Shown in pieces: positions 10,771 through 21,016 of a stretch of 64,000 nucleotides of DNA. The stretch comes from Aliirhizobium wenxiniae (GTDB taxonomy: Bacteria; Pseudomonadota; Alphaproteobacteria; Rhizobiales; Rhizobiaceae). The stretch is taken from contig NZ_JACHEG010000003.1 of assembly GCF_014201355.1 (NCBI RefSeq), positions 124,001 through 188,000 on the forward strand, given 5' to 3'. How positions within the stretch are numbered: position 1 is the first letter of the stretch; every line of letters starts with the position of its first letter. A program made the translations under genes and the position numbers. Under the pieces are notes generated by a model. The model was not told where the DNA came from and ran no database searches. It was given only the letters and a program-made list of their open reading frames with translations.

Positions 10771-11070
10771 GTGATCGCTCGAGAGACAGATGTTGAGGCG
10801 CTGTGGGGCAATCTTTCTCACAAACAACGTCGAGCGGTCTTGGGAATTTTACTTCGCGATATAGCTAAAGCGTATCGAATGTCGGACGACGACTCCAAAA
10901 TGCGGTGGTCCGGGCCGATCCTGGAGCTCATCGAGATGTTGGAAAGACTCAGACGTGATCCTGCCGATAGCAAACGAGGCGCGGCGCTTGAGGCGATAGA
11001 GCTTGGCTGTCGCTTCACCAGCCAGATTTTGCCGAAAGGCCAAGTTCCATCTGGTCGAGAGACCCAATAG
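10771..11070 (+). CDS. Hypothetical 99-residue soluble protein
   Basis: I do not recognise this protein. It begins with GTG, preceded by GAGG, and encodes a charged, mostly helical protein of 99 residues without signal peptide, membrane segment or cysteine pattern. Motifs such as LSHKQRRAVLGILLRDIAKAYRMSDDD look like a small globular helical domain. Base composition and codon use match the neighbours, which is the main support for it being real. It stands alone between the MscS and DUF2721 genes. Confidence 0.55.
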   Translation: MIARETDVEALWGNLSHKQRRAVLGILLRDIAKAYRMSDDDSKMRWSGPILELIEMLERLRRDPADSKRGAALEAIELGCRFTSQILPKGQVPSGRETQ

Positions 11071-11262
11071 GGTGACTGCGTCCGACAAGGCCTAGCTTTG
11101 CTCGGCGGGTCTATGCGCAAATTGCATTGGCCGGCTTGACTGCAGGATAGCCAAGACTTCCGGTCTGCCCTACCATTTCTCTATTGCTTCAGGTGTTGCT
11201 CCGGTGACGAAGAGGGCTCCGGAACTTCTCAGGGGAGGGCGACGCTTGAACGAGGAGGAAAC

Positions 11263-11697
11263 ATGGATACACCACCCATCATCAACCAGTATGCAGGGAT
11301 AATTCAGACATCGTTGGCGCCTGTCTTTCTGCTTGCCGGGACAGCAGCATTCGTGAGTATCTACAGCCTGCGCCTGGGCAGGGTTGCGGACCGCCTGAAT
11401 GAAGTCGGAGACAAACCCGATTTGGGAGAGAGAGGAGTGCAATGGCTAACCTATTTAAGCCGTCGCACGCTTATTCTGGAGGTAGCAGTCATCTTCGGAG
11501 TGGTATCGGGTTTGTGTACTTGTGCTGCTATTCTTAATCTTCTTGCAGGCGGCCTCTCCATTCGACTTCGACCGGAGAACCTGCCATGGTTCTTTGGCGG
11601 GGCGATCATTTGTCTGATGCTCTCGCTGCTCGCGTTCCTGCTGGAGCTTGTTTATGCGGGCAGGAGTATGCTCCAGCAAATCCGTGAGCGACGCTAG
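11263..11697 (+). CDS. DUF2721 family membrane protein
   Basis: Predicted inner-membrane protein of 144 residues with three hydrophobic segments (about 14-36, 70-95 and 110-135). The motif LAPVFLLAGTAAFVSIYSLR followed by GRVADRLNE is typical of DUF2721 proteins, whose role is unknown. A strong GAGGA ribosome site lies just before ATG 11263. The gene stands alone; no partner can be proposed from context. Confidence 0.8.
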   Translation: MDTPPIINQYAGIIQTSLAPVFLLAGTAAFVSIYSLRLGRVADRLNEVGDKPDLGERGVQWLTYLSRRTLILEVAVIFGVVSGLCTCAAILNLLAGGLSIRLRPENLPWFFGGAIICLMLSLLAFLLELVYAGRSMLQQIRERR

Positions 11698-12004
11698 CCG
11701 GCTCAGCATTTCAAGCCGATCCTCGTCTATGCCTGCTCACGGGCCGCACCACTGCCTCTTGAATATCGCCGTACTGCCGGTGCTGTTGGCACAAGGCCTA
11801 GTCCAGTCTTATCAAGAGCTCGAGCTAGAAACCACGAGTGCCTTGGCCATTTCGTAGCGTTTAGGTGCATCGCGAACAGGCGGATGCCCTGAAAATGTAT
11901 TGAGTGAGTTCGTCGGCGCGATGATTGCGTGCGGCATCATTTTCCCTTTGGCCGAAAATGGGCATTACTTGAAGTCGGATCCACTGTGCTTTTCTGTTCA
12001 TGTT

Positions 12005-12032
12005 GCGTTGCGCTCGTGGCTGAGCGCAACGC
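12005..12032. terminator. Hairpin in the 11,698-12,077 gap, 3' of the chemoreceptor gene
   Basis: A perfect 11-bp inverted repeat (GCGTTGCGCTC / GAGCGCAACGC) with a 6-base loop lies in the gap between DUF2721 and the leftward chemoreceptor gene. On the + side it is followed by CTTTTCT. It may terminate the chemoreceptor transcript (46 bases past its stop). Nothing else was found in this 380-base gap. Confidence 0.5.
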
Positions 12033-12077
12033 ATTGAGGCTTTTCTGACCTACGATAAAGTTACGGAACTCATTTCA

Positions 12078-14309
12078 TCAGGCGGCGCGCATTCTTGACA
12101 CTTGGGCAGCTGCTTGGCGCATCTCAAAACGCATGAGCAGCTCTGAGAGACGGCCGCTTTCATCAGCAAGGCCAGCGCCAGCGGCATTCATTTCTTCAAC
12201 CATGGCTGCATTCTGCTGGGTTACCTGGTCCATGTGATTGACCGAGGTGTTGATTTCAGTGAGACCCGATGCTTGTTCGCGCGCGCCGAGGGCGATCGCG
12301 TCCATGTGCTGGTTGATTGCGGAGACGAGCTTCGCGATCTCGTTCAGCCCGTCACCGGTATCGTTGACCAACGCCACTCCTTGCGTGACCGCGGCTTCCG
12401 AATTGCCGACCAGCGTCTTGATCTCCTTGGCTGCGTTCGCGGAGCGCTGGGCGAGTTCACGGACTTCCTGAGCAACGACCGCAAATCCCTTGCCCGCTTC
12501 GCCCGCACGGGCAGCTTCCACACCAGCGTTAAGAGCCAGAAGGTTGGTCTGGAAGGCGATGTCGTTGATGACACCGATGATCTGGCCTATCTGTGTGGAC
12601 GCTGCCTCGATCTTGCCCATTGCATCGATCGCGTTCGAAACGACCGAACTGGAGGAGTTTGCACGAGCGCTGGCATGGCGAACCATCTCGCGAGCCTCGG
12701 AGGCTCGTTCCGACGTCTGCTTGACGTTTGTCGTAACCTGTTCGAGTGCCGCGGCCGTTTCTTCCAGCGAGGCGGCCTGTTGTTCGGTGCGCTTGGCAAG
12801 TTGGTCTGAGGCAGTGGAAATCTCGTCGCTGCCGCTGCGAACCGTCAGTGCTGACTTGGCGACGCCTTCCAGCGCTGTCCGCAATTGGCGGATGGAGCTA
12901 TTGAAATCGTGGCGCAGGGCTTCGAACTGCTCGGAAAACTCCTCTTCGATTTCGCAGAGAAGATCACCGGCTGCAAGACGGCGCAGGCCGGAGGCGAGGC
13001 CGGAAGTCGCCTGGGTGAGGCGCGCTTCGGCTTCGCTTTCAGCGCGTTTCTGGAAGGCAATGCGCTCGGCTTCCGCCGCCTGGCGAGAACGGACTGCTTC
13101 TTCTTCAAGCTGGCGGTTGTGGATGGAGGCCTCGCGGAAAACCTCGACGGCGCGAGCCATATCGCCGATTTCATCCCTGCGGGCGGCGCCATCGATCTTG
13201 ACCGACAGATCGCCGGCGGCGAGCGTGCGCATGGCGCCGGTCAGCGCGGTGATCGGGTTGGCGATACGGAAGATGATGGTAGAGAAACCGACAATGGCAA
13301 GCGCCAGAGCCAGAAGGGTGGCAACGCCATAGATGACGATCGACCGTGTAGACGTGGCCGCATTGGCGGCGGTCAGAGCAGTCATTTCCTTCAGAGATGC
13401 CGAGGCGATATCGGCAACCGATGCCTGTGCCGGGCCGGCGGGCTTGCGCCAGTCATCCACATTCATGGCAAAGGGCTGACCGGCCTGGAACTGCTTGATG
13501 GCGGCCGATTTCTGTTCGGCATAGGCGCCGGAGAAGTAGGTGTTCTGCGCGACCTTGTGAAGATCGCGGATGGCGGCCGGCGTAGTGTCGCTTGCAACAA
13601 TCTGCGAGATCACGTCCCAGGCCAGAAACACGCGGGCGTCCTGCACGGCGATTTCGGCTAGCTTTTCTGCCGAAAGCGGCTGCTTGGAAATGATGGCACC
13701 GACGATCGACGAATTGGCGGTGCCGAGCTGCGTGCGTGAGGTCCAGGCAAGCGAACGCAGCTGCGTGAACATGATCATGGCAGGACCGCGAGCATTGATC
13801 ACCGCTTCGACCTGATAGGATGCCTTTTCGAGATCGACGAGCATCTGGTCGGCAAGGCCGAGCGCGTTCTTTCCGATACTGGCATCGCGATCCTTGACCG
13901 GAAGGGCGAGTCCCGCATCCACCTTCGCGCGAAGATCCAGCCATTTGCGGTAGTTTTCGAGAACCGGGCCGAGGCTAACCTTCAGGCTTGCCGGTTCGAC
14001 CCTGTCGATGATCGATGTGGCATCATTGAAGGCGGCATCGAGATCACGTCTGCCATCCTCGATATTCTTGCGGGTAGAGGCCATATCCGCCGGCTCCAGC
14101 TTGACGGCTGAGCTGATGGCGCCGCGTTCACCGCGCATGCCGAGCAGCGCATCGAACAGCGATTTATCGAGCGCGGCCAAGCCCGCCAGTTGGCTGGAGA
14201 TGCGCTGGGTTTCGATCTGCCGCAGCAGTTGCTGCGACATAAGACCCATCACTGTGAAACTGAGAACCGCAAACACGGTGACGAGTATGTTTCGAACCGA
14301 AAATTTCAT
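12078..14309 (-). CDS. Methyl-accepting chemotaxis protein
   Basis: Chemoreceptor of 743 residues. It has an N-terminal membrane anchor, a long periplasmic sensor of about 290 residues, and a second membrane helix. Two HAMP-type segments follow (one starts [19 protein letters not shown], the other is around [17 protein letters not shown]). The cytoplasmic signalling hairpin has the near-invariant tip [19 protein letters not shown]. The frame is open further upstream, but ATG 14309 has GGGGCG in front of it and begins MKFSVRN, a normal membrane start. The periplasmic domain contains MRGERGA and may be a nitrate/nitrite-sensing (NIT-like) helical bundle; that is tentative. No C-terminal CheR-tethering pentapeptide is visible. 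Confidence 0.93.
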   Translation of the reverse strand: MKFSVRNILVTVFAVLSFTVMGLMSQQLLRQIETQRISSQLAGLAALDKSLFDALLGMRGERGAISSAVKLEPADMASTRKNIEDGRRDLDAAFNDATSIIDRVEPASLKVSLGPVLENYRKWLDLRAKVDAGLALPVKDRDASIGKNALGLADQMLVDLEKASYQVEAVINARGPAMIMFTQLRSLAWTSRTQLGTANSSIVGAIISKQPLSAEKLAEIAVQDARVFLAWDVISQIVASDTTPAAIRDLHKVAQNTYFSGAYAEQKSAAIKQFQAGQPFAMNVDDWRKPAGPAQASVADIASASLKEMTALTAANAATSTRSIVIYGVATLLALALAIVGFSTIIFRIANPITALTGAMRTLAAGDLSVKIDGAARRDEIGDMARAVEVFREASIHNRQLEEEAVRSRQAAEAERIAFQKRAESEAEARLTQATSGLASGLRRLAAGDLLCEIEEEFSEQFEALRHDFNSSIRQLRTALEGVAKSALTVRSGSDEISTASDQLAKRTEQQAASLEETAAALEQVTTNVKQTSERASEAREMVRHASARANSSSSVVSNAIDAMGKIEAASTQIGQIIGVINDIAFQTNLLALNAGVEAARAGEAGKGFAVVAQEVRELAQRSANAAKEIKTLVGNSEAAVTQGVALVNDTGDGLNEIAKLVSAINQHMDAIALGAREQASGLTEINTSVNHMDQVTQQNAAMVEEMNAAGAGLADESGRLSELLMRFEMRQAAAQVSRMRAA

Positions 14310-14822
14310 TGCAACGCCCCCAAAGGGACCGGCACGAGACGCAATTCCCCTTGCACACGCCGATCCGATATCCTCCGCGCGATCAAGGCGATCTCGCATT
14401 GCAAGATCAATGTTCAATATTGACTAAATCTTTCCTAATTCACGTCCATATCGATCGAATTATTGTGCGTATTTGTTGTGCGGCGCAACATTCGGCATGC
14501 GGATGATCGAAATTGTGCGCACGGGTTCAGCTACCGCGTGTCCTATCGACTACTTACAGATGATCCGAAGTCGTGGCGTCAGCCAAGCGGTTCTCGAAGG
14601 GCAGTTGACAGCTAAAACAGAGACTTGATGCTTCAGAACCATAGGGTCACAGGTTCGAAGCTATTCAAGAGCTTTGCAGACCCGTCTTTGCGCGCGAAGC
14701 CTCTTCGAACTGCAGCAAACCGCCGAACCTATTCAAGGGAAGGCGGTTTATCTTGCGCAGCTCCAGCTGACAGGTATGTGCTGCGTGCTTTGGCGCAGGT
14801 GTTACCTGTCAAGCCAGGTAGC
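14310..14822. other. Intergenic region, no gene seen
   Basis: This 513-base gap holds the chemoreceptor promoter region and the 3' end of the sugar operon. Short open frames here have no protein-like composition. A stretch near 14,645 (GGTCACAGGTTCGAAG) resembles a tRNA T-arm, but no tRNA can be folded around it. Confidence 0.5.
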
Positions 14823-15986
14823 TTATGCCGGTGGCAGTGCGCTTAGCGTCAAATTCAGTCCGCTATCCGCATCGAATATGTGTGCCTTGTCCATCACGAA
14901 ACCGAGTGGGATCGTCTGGCCACGTTCTGCTTTGTCGATCTCGCCGGCAAAATCGGTCGGGATGCGGGCGGCAAACTCGTGGCCACCGAGATCGAAATAG
15001 GTATAGACCTCGTTGCCCATATGCTCGCGCAGGCGGAAGGTGCAATTGGCGATGGCAGCACGTTCCTGCGATCCCGCAGCAAGAATGCTGCGGGGCGTGC
15101 CGATATGTTCCGGGCGAATGCCGAACTGCACCTTCTGGCCGATCAGGTTGCGAAGCGCATCGGAATATGCAGCGGGAAGCGGCAGCATCGTATCGCCGAT
15201 CTCAACGCCCAACCCGCCGTCGCGCGCCACCACCGTTGCCGGGCGGATGTTCATTTCGGGCGAGCCGATGAACCCAGCGACGAAGGCATTGACCGGGCGA
15301 TCATAGAGTGTCGTCGGCGTGTCCACCTGCTGGATCGTGCCGTCTTTCAGCACACAGATGCGCTCACCCATGGTCATGGCCTCGACCTGGTCATGGGTCA
15401 CGTAGATTGCCGTCGATGGCTGTCCCCGGTCACGCAATTCGCGATGAAGTTCTGTCAGACGCACGCGCATCGAGGCACGCAGCTTGGCATCGAGATTGGA
15501 GAGCGGCTCATCGAAGAGGAACACTTCCGGCCGCTTGACGATGCAGCGGCCGACAGCCACGCGCTGCGCCTGCCCACCCGAAAGCTGGCGCGGCAGGCGA
15601 TCGAGCAGATGCTCCATTTCCAGCATTTTGGCAGCCTGGGTGACGCGTTCGTGGATTTCCTGCTTGGGCAGACCTGCCAGCTTCAGGCCGAAGGCCATGT
15701 TGTCATAGACCTTCATATGCGGATAAAGCGCATAGTTCTGGAATACCATGGCAATCCCGCGCTCCTTGGCGCGCAGATTGTTGACGACCGTATTGCCGAT
15801 TTTGAGTTCGCCGCCCGAAATCGATTCCAGACCGGCAATCATGCGCAGGATGGTGCTTTTCGAGCAGCCGGACGGGCCAACAAAGACCATGAATTCGCCG
15901 TCGCGCACTTCAAGATCGACGCCGTGCACCGCCTCGAAACCGTTGGGATATGTCTTGACTATCTTTTCGAGATTAACACTAGCCAT
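14823..15986 (-). CDS. ugpC: Sugar ABC transporter ATP-binding protein (UgpC/MalK type)
   Basis: Cytoplasmic ATPase of a CUT1-type sugar importer, 387 residues. The nucleotide-binding domain has signature [13 protein letters not shown] and Walker [17 protein letters not shown], followed by a C-terminal TOBE/MalK-type regulatory domain. The Walker A reads GPSGCSKST, with serine where the third glycine usually stands; the essential Lys-Ser/Thr is kept. ATG 15986 (MASVNLEK) has AAGGGAG upstream and is preferred over the longer frame to 16031. It is the last gene of the leftward operon with two permeases, a binding protein, DUF2264 and GH88, so it should power uptake of that operon's oligosaccharide. 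Confidence 0.93.
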   Translation of the reverse strand: MASVNLEKIVKTYPNGFEAVHGVDLEVRDGEFMVFVGPSGCSKSTILRMIAGLESISGGELKIGNTVVNNLRAKERGIAMVFQNYALYPHMKVYDNMAFGLKLAGLPKQEIHERVTQAAKMLEMEHLLDRLPRQLSGGQAQRVAVGRCIVKRPEVFLFDEPLSNLDAKLRASMRVRLTELHRELRDRGQPSTAIYVTHDQVEAMTMGERICVLKDGTIQQVDTPTTLYDRPVNAFVAGFIGSPEMNIRPATVVARDGGLGVEIGDTMLPLPAAYSDALRNLIGQKVQFGIRPEHIGTPRSILAAGSQERAAIANCTFRLREHMGNEVYTYFDLGGHEFAARIPTDFAGEIDKAERGQTIPLGFVMDKAHIFDADSGLNLTLSALPPA

Positions 15987-16002
15987 GATTGGCTCCCTTT
16001 CC

Positions 16003-16926
16003 TCAACCCTTGATGCCGCTCGAGGTCGCACCCTCGATGAAGTAGCGCTGCGCCAGGAAGAACACGGTGAGTGACGGCAGCAGGGCTACGATGGAAATTG
16101 CAATAATATTGGCCCACTCGACCTCGCCACTGACGTCCATGCTCATCTTGAGCGCGAGCGACACAGGGTATTTCTCGACGGTGGAGATGTAGATCAGCGG
16201 CCCGATGAAGTCGTTCATCGTCCAGATGAACTGGAAGAGGGCAACCGAAATCAGCGCCGGTTTCAGAAGTGGCACGACGATGTGCCACAGGAGTTGCAAT
16301 GCGTTGCAACCATCAATGATCGCGGCCTCTTCCATGTCGCGCGGCGTGCCGCGCAGGAACTGGACGACGAGAAAAGTGAAGAACGTATCGACGGCAAAGG
16401 CCGACGGCAGGATCAACGGCCAATAGGTGTCGATCATGCCCAGTTCCTTGAACATCAGATATTGCGGCACGCGCAACACGATCGGCGGCAGGAGCATGGT
16501 GCCGATCATGATGGAAAAAAGGAGCTTTTTCCCCGGATATTCAAAGCGTGCGAAGGAATATGCCACCAGCGTGCACGAGATCAGCGTGACGATAACCCGT
16601 GGGATGACGATGAGGAACGAGTTCAGGAAGTAGGTTGCGAAGGTAAACTCGGTCCGCGTCATCCAGCCATTGTAATAGGCGCTGAAATCGAGCAGCTGGG
16701 TAAGGTCGCGCGGCAGGAACCAGATCGTGGTGAAGATTTCCTGGTTCGATTTGAACGATGCACCCAGCAGCCAGAAAAGCGGGTAGAGCATCAATAGGCC
16801 GACGCTTCCCAGTATCAGGTAGCGCAAGGTGAGCGAGATCCGCTCCCTGCGTTGCGTGCGCAGCACTTCCGCGTTCGACGGGATTCGCGTTTTCGGCAGC
16901 GCGGTTGCGATTGTCTCACTGCTCAT
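16003..16926 (-). CDS. Sugar ABC transporter permease (MalG/UgpE type)
   Basis: Inner-membrane permease of 307 residues with six hydrophobic segments and the permease loop around EEAAIIDGCNALQLLWHIVVPLLKP (EAA-type motif, about residues 210-235). This is the MalG-like partner of the importer. ATG 16926 overlaps the stop of the upstream permease by four bases (ATGA), which fixes the start and shows translational coupling. A longer open frame upstream of it is an artefact of that overlap. Confidence 0.92.
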   Translation of the reverse strand: MSSETIATALPKTRIPSNAEVLRTQRRERISLTLRYLILGSVGLLMLYPLFWLLGASFKSNQEIFTTIWFLPRDLTQLLDFSAYYNGWMTRTEFTFATYFLNSFLIVIPRVIVTLISCTLVAYSFARFEYPGKKLLFSIMIGTMLLPPIVLRVPQYLMFKELGMIDTYWPLILPSAFAVDTFFTFLVVQFLRGTPRDMEEAAIIDGCNALQLLWHIVVPLLKPALISVALFQFIWTMNDFIGPLIYISTVEKYPVSLALKMSMDVSGEVEWANIIAISIVALLPSLTVFFLAQRYFIEGATSSGIKG

Positions 16927-17819
16927 CGCGCTTTCTCCTTTTCCCCTGAATAGAAGACCCAGTATTTCGAGGACCAGAACAGGACGCCTGCAATCGCGAC
17001 GATCAGGAAGAACAGGACCCAGGACAGGGCGCTGGCGTAGCCCATGTTGAAATATTTGAATGCTTCGTCGTAGATGTAGATGGCCATGAAGTAAGTGGAG
17101 TAGAGCGGGCCGCCCTCGGTGATCATGTAAGGCGCGTTGAACTCCTGGAAGCAGTTTACGATCTGCATGATCATGTTGAAGAAGATGACCGGCGTGATGA
17201 TCGGCAGGGTGACATTGCGGAACTGCTGCCAAAAGGATGCACCGTCGATTTCGGCTGCTTCGTAAAGCGATTTCGGCACACCCTGGAGTGCTGCCAGAAA
17301 GATCACCATGGCCGCTCCGAACTGCCAGGTGTTGAGCGCCACGATCGTCCAGACCGCATAACGCTCGCTTGCCAGCCACGGGATCGGATCGATGCCGACG
17401 GTATCGAGGATGATGTTGACCAGCCCCTTCTGCTGGAAGAGGAACTTCCACATCACGGAGATGGCGATCGAACCACCGAGAATGGTCGGCAGGTAATAGG
17501 CGGCGCGGAAGAAATTGATGCCGCGCAGCTTGAAGTTCAGCACCTGCGCGATGAAAAGTGCGACCGCGAGCCTGGCCGGAACGACGATAAGGGCGAAGGA
17601 CACCGTAACCGTCAGCGACTTCCAGAACAGATCATCGTCGAAAACCATCTTTTCGTAGTTTTCCAGCCCGATATAGGTGGGCGATCCGATCAGCGGATAG
17701 TCGGTAAAGCTCAATGCGAACGAGGCCGCGAAAGGGAATAGATTGAAGGCGAGGATGCCCAGAATAAAGGGCAGCACAAAGAGATAGCCAAGGCGTTTGC
17801 TTTCATACATCCGCATCAC
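16923..17819 (-). CDS. Sugar ABC transporter permease (MalF/UgpA type)
   Basis: Inner-membrane permease of 298 residues, six hydrophobic segments, with the EAA loop SLYEAAEIDGASFWQQF near residue 195. It is the MalF-like half of the CUT1 importer and pairs with the permease that overlaps it by four bases. The binding-protein gene lies 117 bases upstream on the same strand. Confidence 0.92.
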   Translation of the reverse strand: MMRMYESKRLGYLFVLPFILGILAFNLFPFAASFALSFTDYPLIGSPTYIGLENYEKMVFDDDLFWKSLTVTVSFALIVVPARLAVALFIAQVLNFKLRGINFFRAAYYLPTILGGSIAISVMWKFLFQQKGLVNIILDTVGIDPIPWLASERYAVWTIVALNTWQFGAAMVIFLAALQGVPKSLYEAAEIDGASFWQQFRNVTLPIITPVIFFNMIMQIVNCFQEFNAPYMITEGGPLYSTYFMAIYIYDEAFKYFNMGYASALSWVLFFLIVAIAGVLFWSSKYWVFYSGEKEKAR

Positions 17820-17936
17820 CTGAGAAATGTTCGGCCGCTGGCCGCGTGGAAGGGTGAGTGCGCCGACCGCAGCCGTCGCACTTTTCCGAAAAGGTCAGGC
17901 TCATCCGGCCTTCACGGGCCGGTGACCCTTGTCGCG

Positions 17937-19232
17937 CTAAAGGCGGGACAGTATCCGGGTGGCTTCCTTGATCAGCTTCGGCGCAGCTTCCTCCGGTGTG
18001 GTCTTGTCGAAGGAAAGTTCTTCGAATGTATTGAACAGAAGCTTGTAGATCAGCGGATGTTCGAAATAGAGCGAGAAGCGCGGCACAAGTCCCTTCTCAT
18101 CGAGTTCCATGATCTGACCTGTTCCGATCTTCTGGATCGGCGGGATGAGATTTTCGTTAGTCAAGACATCCCATTGCGTTTTAGAGGCGGGGATGGCGCG
18201 TGACGTGCCGATGATGCGGGCAGCTTCGGCATCCGTTGTCAGGAAGTTGATGAATTTTGCCGCCGCTTCTTGCTGTTTGCTATGCTTGCTGATCGAATAG
18301 ATGAAGCCGGTGCGGCTCATCGTGCCCGCGGTCTTGGCGTCAGGCAGCATTATGTAAGGTCCGACTTCCAACTGATCGAGGCCGCCGGTAAGCGTGTCGG
18401 CGCGTGATGTCAGCGTGGAATCCTGCGAATAGACGCCGCCCCACTTGCCTTCCACCCAGTCGGGCATCTGCGATGTCGGCTTGTTTGCACCTCCCATGGC
18501 TGTGCGCGCCTTGATGCTGACCAGAACATGTTCGTTTTCCAGTCGTTTGAAGAAGCGCAGCCAGTCGGCCACCTGTTCTTCGCTCATCGACACTTTGGGT
18601 TCGTCCGGATCGATGAAGTTTACGTTGTATTTCTGCATGGCCCAGGACAGCGAGATCAGGAAGCTGCCCTGCGTGGTCGGATCGAGCGGGTAATATTCGT
18701 CGCCCAGACGCTCGCGCATCAGTTTTCCGGCTTCGAACAACTCGTCCCAGGTTTTCGGATAGTCGATTTTGGCCTTCTGCCACGGTTCCTTGTTGTACAG
18801 GAACAGGAATCCGGTTGAGCCGATCGGCACGCCCTGCATCTTGCCGTTGATGCTTACCTGCTCAAGCGTGGTTTTGGGGAATTCCTCGAGATTGATCAGG
18901 CTGGAGAACTTGTTGATGTCTTCAAACCCGTCGCCCTTTTTCGAGAACATCGGCAGCCAAGCCAGTAGTACCTGCATGACGTCCGGTTCAGTTCCGCCGG
19001 CAAACTGAGTGCTCAGGCGCGTCTGGTAACCGTCATAGCCGGAATATTCGGCTTTCACGGTGATGCCCGGGTTTTTCTCCTCGAAAAGTTTTATGACTTT
19101 AAGTGTATTTGCGGCGCGTGCTTCGTTACCCCACCAGGCGAAACGGATCGACGCGTCCTCGGCAAAAGCCGCAGATGTAAGTGAAACAAGCGCTGTGAAT
19201 GTCAGCGCCGCAAGTGTCTTTCGTTTGAACAT
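17937..19232 (-). CDS. Sugar ABC transporter substrate-binding protein
   Basis: Periplasmic solute-binding protein of 431 residues (SBP_bac_1, cluster B). A Sec signal peptide with cleavage near SAAFA-E (residue 24) is followed by the usual two-lobe fold (FAWWGNEARAANTLKVIKLFEEKNPGITV). It delivers substrate to the permeases encoded downstream. Operon partners suggest an unsaturated uronic-acid oligosaccharide, but the ligand is not readable from sequence. Start ATG 19232 has GGAGGA just upstream. Confidence 0.93.
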   Translation of the reverse strand: MFKRKTLAALTFTALVSLTSAAFAEDASIRFAWWGNEARAANTLKVIKLFEEKNPGITVKAEYSGYDGYQTRLSTQFAGGTEPDVMQVLLAWLPMFSKKGDGFEDINKFSSLINLEEFPKTTLEQVSINGKMQGVPIGSTGFLFLYNKEPWQKAKIDYPKTWDELFEAGKLMRERLGDEYYPLDPTTQGSFLISLSWAMQKYNVNFIDPDEPKVSMSEEQVADWLRFFKRLENEHVLVSIKARTAMGGANKPTSQMPDWVEGKWGGVYSQDSTLTSRADTLTGGLDQLEVGPYIMLPDAKTAGTMSRTGFIYSISKHSKQQEAAAKFINFLTTDAEAARIIGTSRAIPASKTQWDVLTNENLIPPIQKIGTGQIMELDEKGLVPRFSLYFEHPLIYKLLFNTFEELSFDKTTPEEAAPKLIKEATRILSRL

Positions 19233-19262
19233 GGTCTCCTCCTAAACTTCCTCTTCAGCTTG

Positions 19263-21008
19263 TTATGATCGCCCTCCGGCGGTCAGGTATGTGCGCATGA
19301 GACTGCGGCTGGCGGGTATGGAGCCGAGCAAGGCAGGCACTGCGGAATGGGGGTGAACAAGATTGGTGTTCGGCGCACAGGGCAGCACGCGTCGCTTCAG
19401 CCTGCCATCGAGATCACGCAGGTCGCTGAACAGCGTCAAACCTTCAGCCGCAGGCCTTTCCTCGGAAGGTCCTGCGCCTTCGATCACCTGCTGCAAAGAC
19501 CGCGGCGGTACCCAAAGATCTGCCGCATGGCCCGTTGCAAGAACCTGCAGCGAAAAATCCGCCTCGATCATGCTCTCGCGCAACTCTCCTGCATCGCTCG
19601 GTCGCTGTCGTGTCGTCACGCGGCAACCGGGAAAGGGTGACCAGACCGTTTTCAGTTCACCGTCTTCAAGAACGGCTTCGTCGATCTCGGTGCGAAATGC
19701 CCAGGTAATGCCATCTCGACTCAATGCGAGCAGGTTGTCGCCGGCAAAGCCGCTCGAAATCCAATCCAGCGATTCCACGCAAAAGCCGTGATGGGAGGAA
19801 TAGGCAAATTTTGCGTATTTATCGGCGACATGCCGGATTTCGCGATGCTTCGGCGGCGGCGCGACCAGATAGGCAACGCCGTTGGAGCGCCAAGTAATCT
19901 GGCGCGATACGGCAACCGCATGGAGAGCGGGCGGAGTGTCCACTTCCTCCTCGGCGCTCCAAAATGGATGGTCTGCGGGAAGAGACAGGGGCGCAAAAGC
20001 TTTCAACGCCCAGAGTGGTGACTGTGCGCTGTTGTAGAACTCGCTCATCAGCAGGTTGGGGTAGGCGTAACCCACGGTTAGCCGCCCTTCGGCATCGAAG
20101 ATCGTTTGATCAAGCCACCAGCGCATCGAGCGAGACCAGAGGCCACGCAGCTTTCCTGCACTCAGTTCGGGATGGCCGACTTCGGCGAGCAGGCCCCAGA
20201 AGCCGGCAACGCCGAAGCGATAGGTCATTGAACGGCCATAGGCTATAGCCGAGCCGTCTTCAGCAAACCAATGGCGGTACGAGAGGGCGAAGGCTCTCGC
20301 CCGCTCGATATAACGCGCCGAGCGCTCGGGATCGTCAACCGCGTGCCAGCGCGCATAGAGGAGCCCGTAGAAATGGAAGGCGAAGGGATTGTAGTAGTCG
20401 AACCGTCCTACCTCAGCGCCGTCCTTGTACCATCCTTCACCGACATACTGGCTGTCGATGAAATCAAGCTCCTCGGCGAGGGCTTTCCTGTCGACCGGCC
20501 AGCCGAGGCTGGCGAGTGCATCGATCACCAGAATTCGGAAGAAACGCCAGTTGCTCGGGTTGATGCGAGCGTCCTGAATTCGGGATAACCAGCGTAACAG
20601 ATTTTCCCGGGAAGCCTGTGGCATCTGCCTGTTCAGGAGCTCGGGTTGTTCACGTAGAAATACGGCGAGCGCTGCCATCTCGACCAGCCGCTGATCCATG
20701 TCGCCGGCTTCACCCCAATAAGCGGGATGATCCGGGTCGGTGCCGTTGGCCAAGCCTTCGATGATGGCTTCCACTCCGGGTACCGAACAGCCGCCGGCGA
20801 GCGCTGGAACCACTCCCCACAGCAGGCGCGAGAGCCCCTCAAGGCGTGCGGCACTTTCATCATAGGCCGCAACGGTTGATCCGAGCTTGAGCCCGGCATT
20901 GCCTTGCGTGAACGCGCCGAGATGGTTGCCGACGAGCCATGAAAGGAGATGCGCGGCGGCATCCCGGTCGATGGCGGCATCTGGATCGATTGGTAGGAAA
21001 GGATGCAT
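19263..21008 (-). CDS. DUF2264 domain-containing protein
   Basis: Large cytoplasmic-looking protein of 581 residues with no signal peptide. The N-terminal three fifths match DUF2264 (GNAGLKLGSTVAAYDESAARLEGLSRLLWGV and later WFAEDGSAIAYGRSMTYRF). This family often sits beside glycoside hydrolases and polysaccharide lyases and probably has an alpha/alpha toroid; its reaction is not established to my knowledge. The C-terminal part is beta-rich. ATG 21008 follows a GGTGAG ribosome site and avoids overlap with GH88; an in-frame TTG at 21026 would overlap it. Location between GH88 and the importer implies a step in breakdown of the same carbohydrate. Confidence 0.82.
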   Translation of the reverse strand: MHPFLPIDPDAAIDRDAAAHLLSWLVGNHLGAFTQGNAGLKLGSTVAAYDESAARLEGLSRLLWGVVPALAGGCSVPGVEAIIEGLANGTDPDHPAYWGEAGDMDQRLVEMAALAVFLREQPELLNRQMPQASRENLLRWLSRIQDARINPSNWRFFRILVIDALASLGWPVDRKALAEELDFIDSQYVGEGWYKDGAEVGRFDYYNPFAFHFYGLLYARWHAVDDPERSARYIERARAFALSYRHWFAEDGSAIAYGRSMTYRFGVAGFWGLLAEVGHPELSAGKLRGLWSRSMRWWLDQTIFDAEGRLTVGYAYPNLLMSEFYNSAQSPLWALKAFAPLSLPADHPFWSAEEEVDTPPALHAVAVSRQITWRSNGVAYLVAPPPKHREIRHVADKYAKFAYSSHHGFCVESLDWISSGFAGDNLLALSRDGITWAFRTEIDEAVLEDGELKTVWSPFPGCRVTTRQRPSDAGELRESMIEADFSLQVLATGHAADLWVPPRSLQQVIEGAGPSEERPAAEGLTLFSDLRDLDGRLKRRVLPCAPNTNLVHPHSAVPALLGSIPASRSLMRTYLTAGGRS

Positions 21009-21016
21009 CGTCGGTC

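Noticed and set aside
11210-11235. GGAAC element before the DUF2721 gene
   Set aside because: The block at the correct spacing is ACGC/CGCT and overlaps the ribosome-site region; no GTT.
12490-13661. Two long + strand open frames inside the chemoreceptor gene
   Set aside because: Antisense shadows of the Ala/Glu-rich chemoreceptor coding sequence; no recognisable protein.
14640-14660. tRNA T-arm-like stretch (GGTCACAGGTTCGAAG)
   Set aside because: No matching 3' half of the stem, no acceptor, D or anticodon arms nearby; probably chance, though a very old att-site remnant cannot be excluded.
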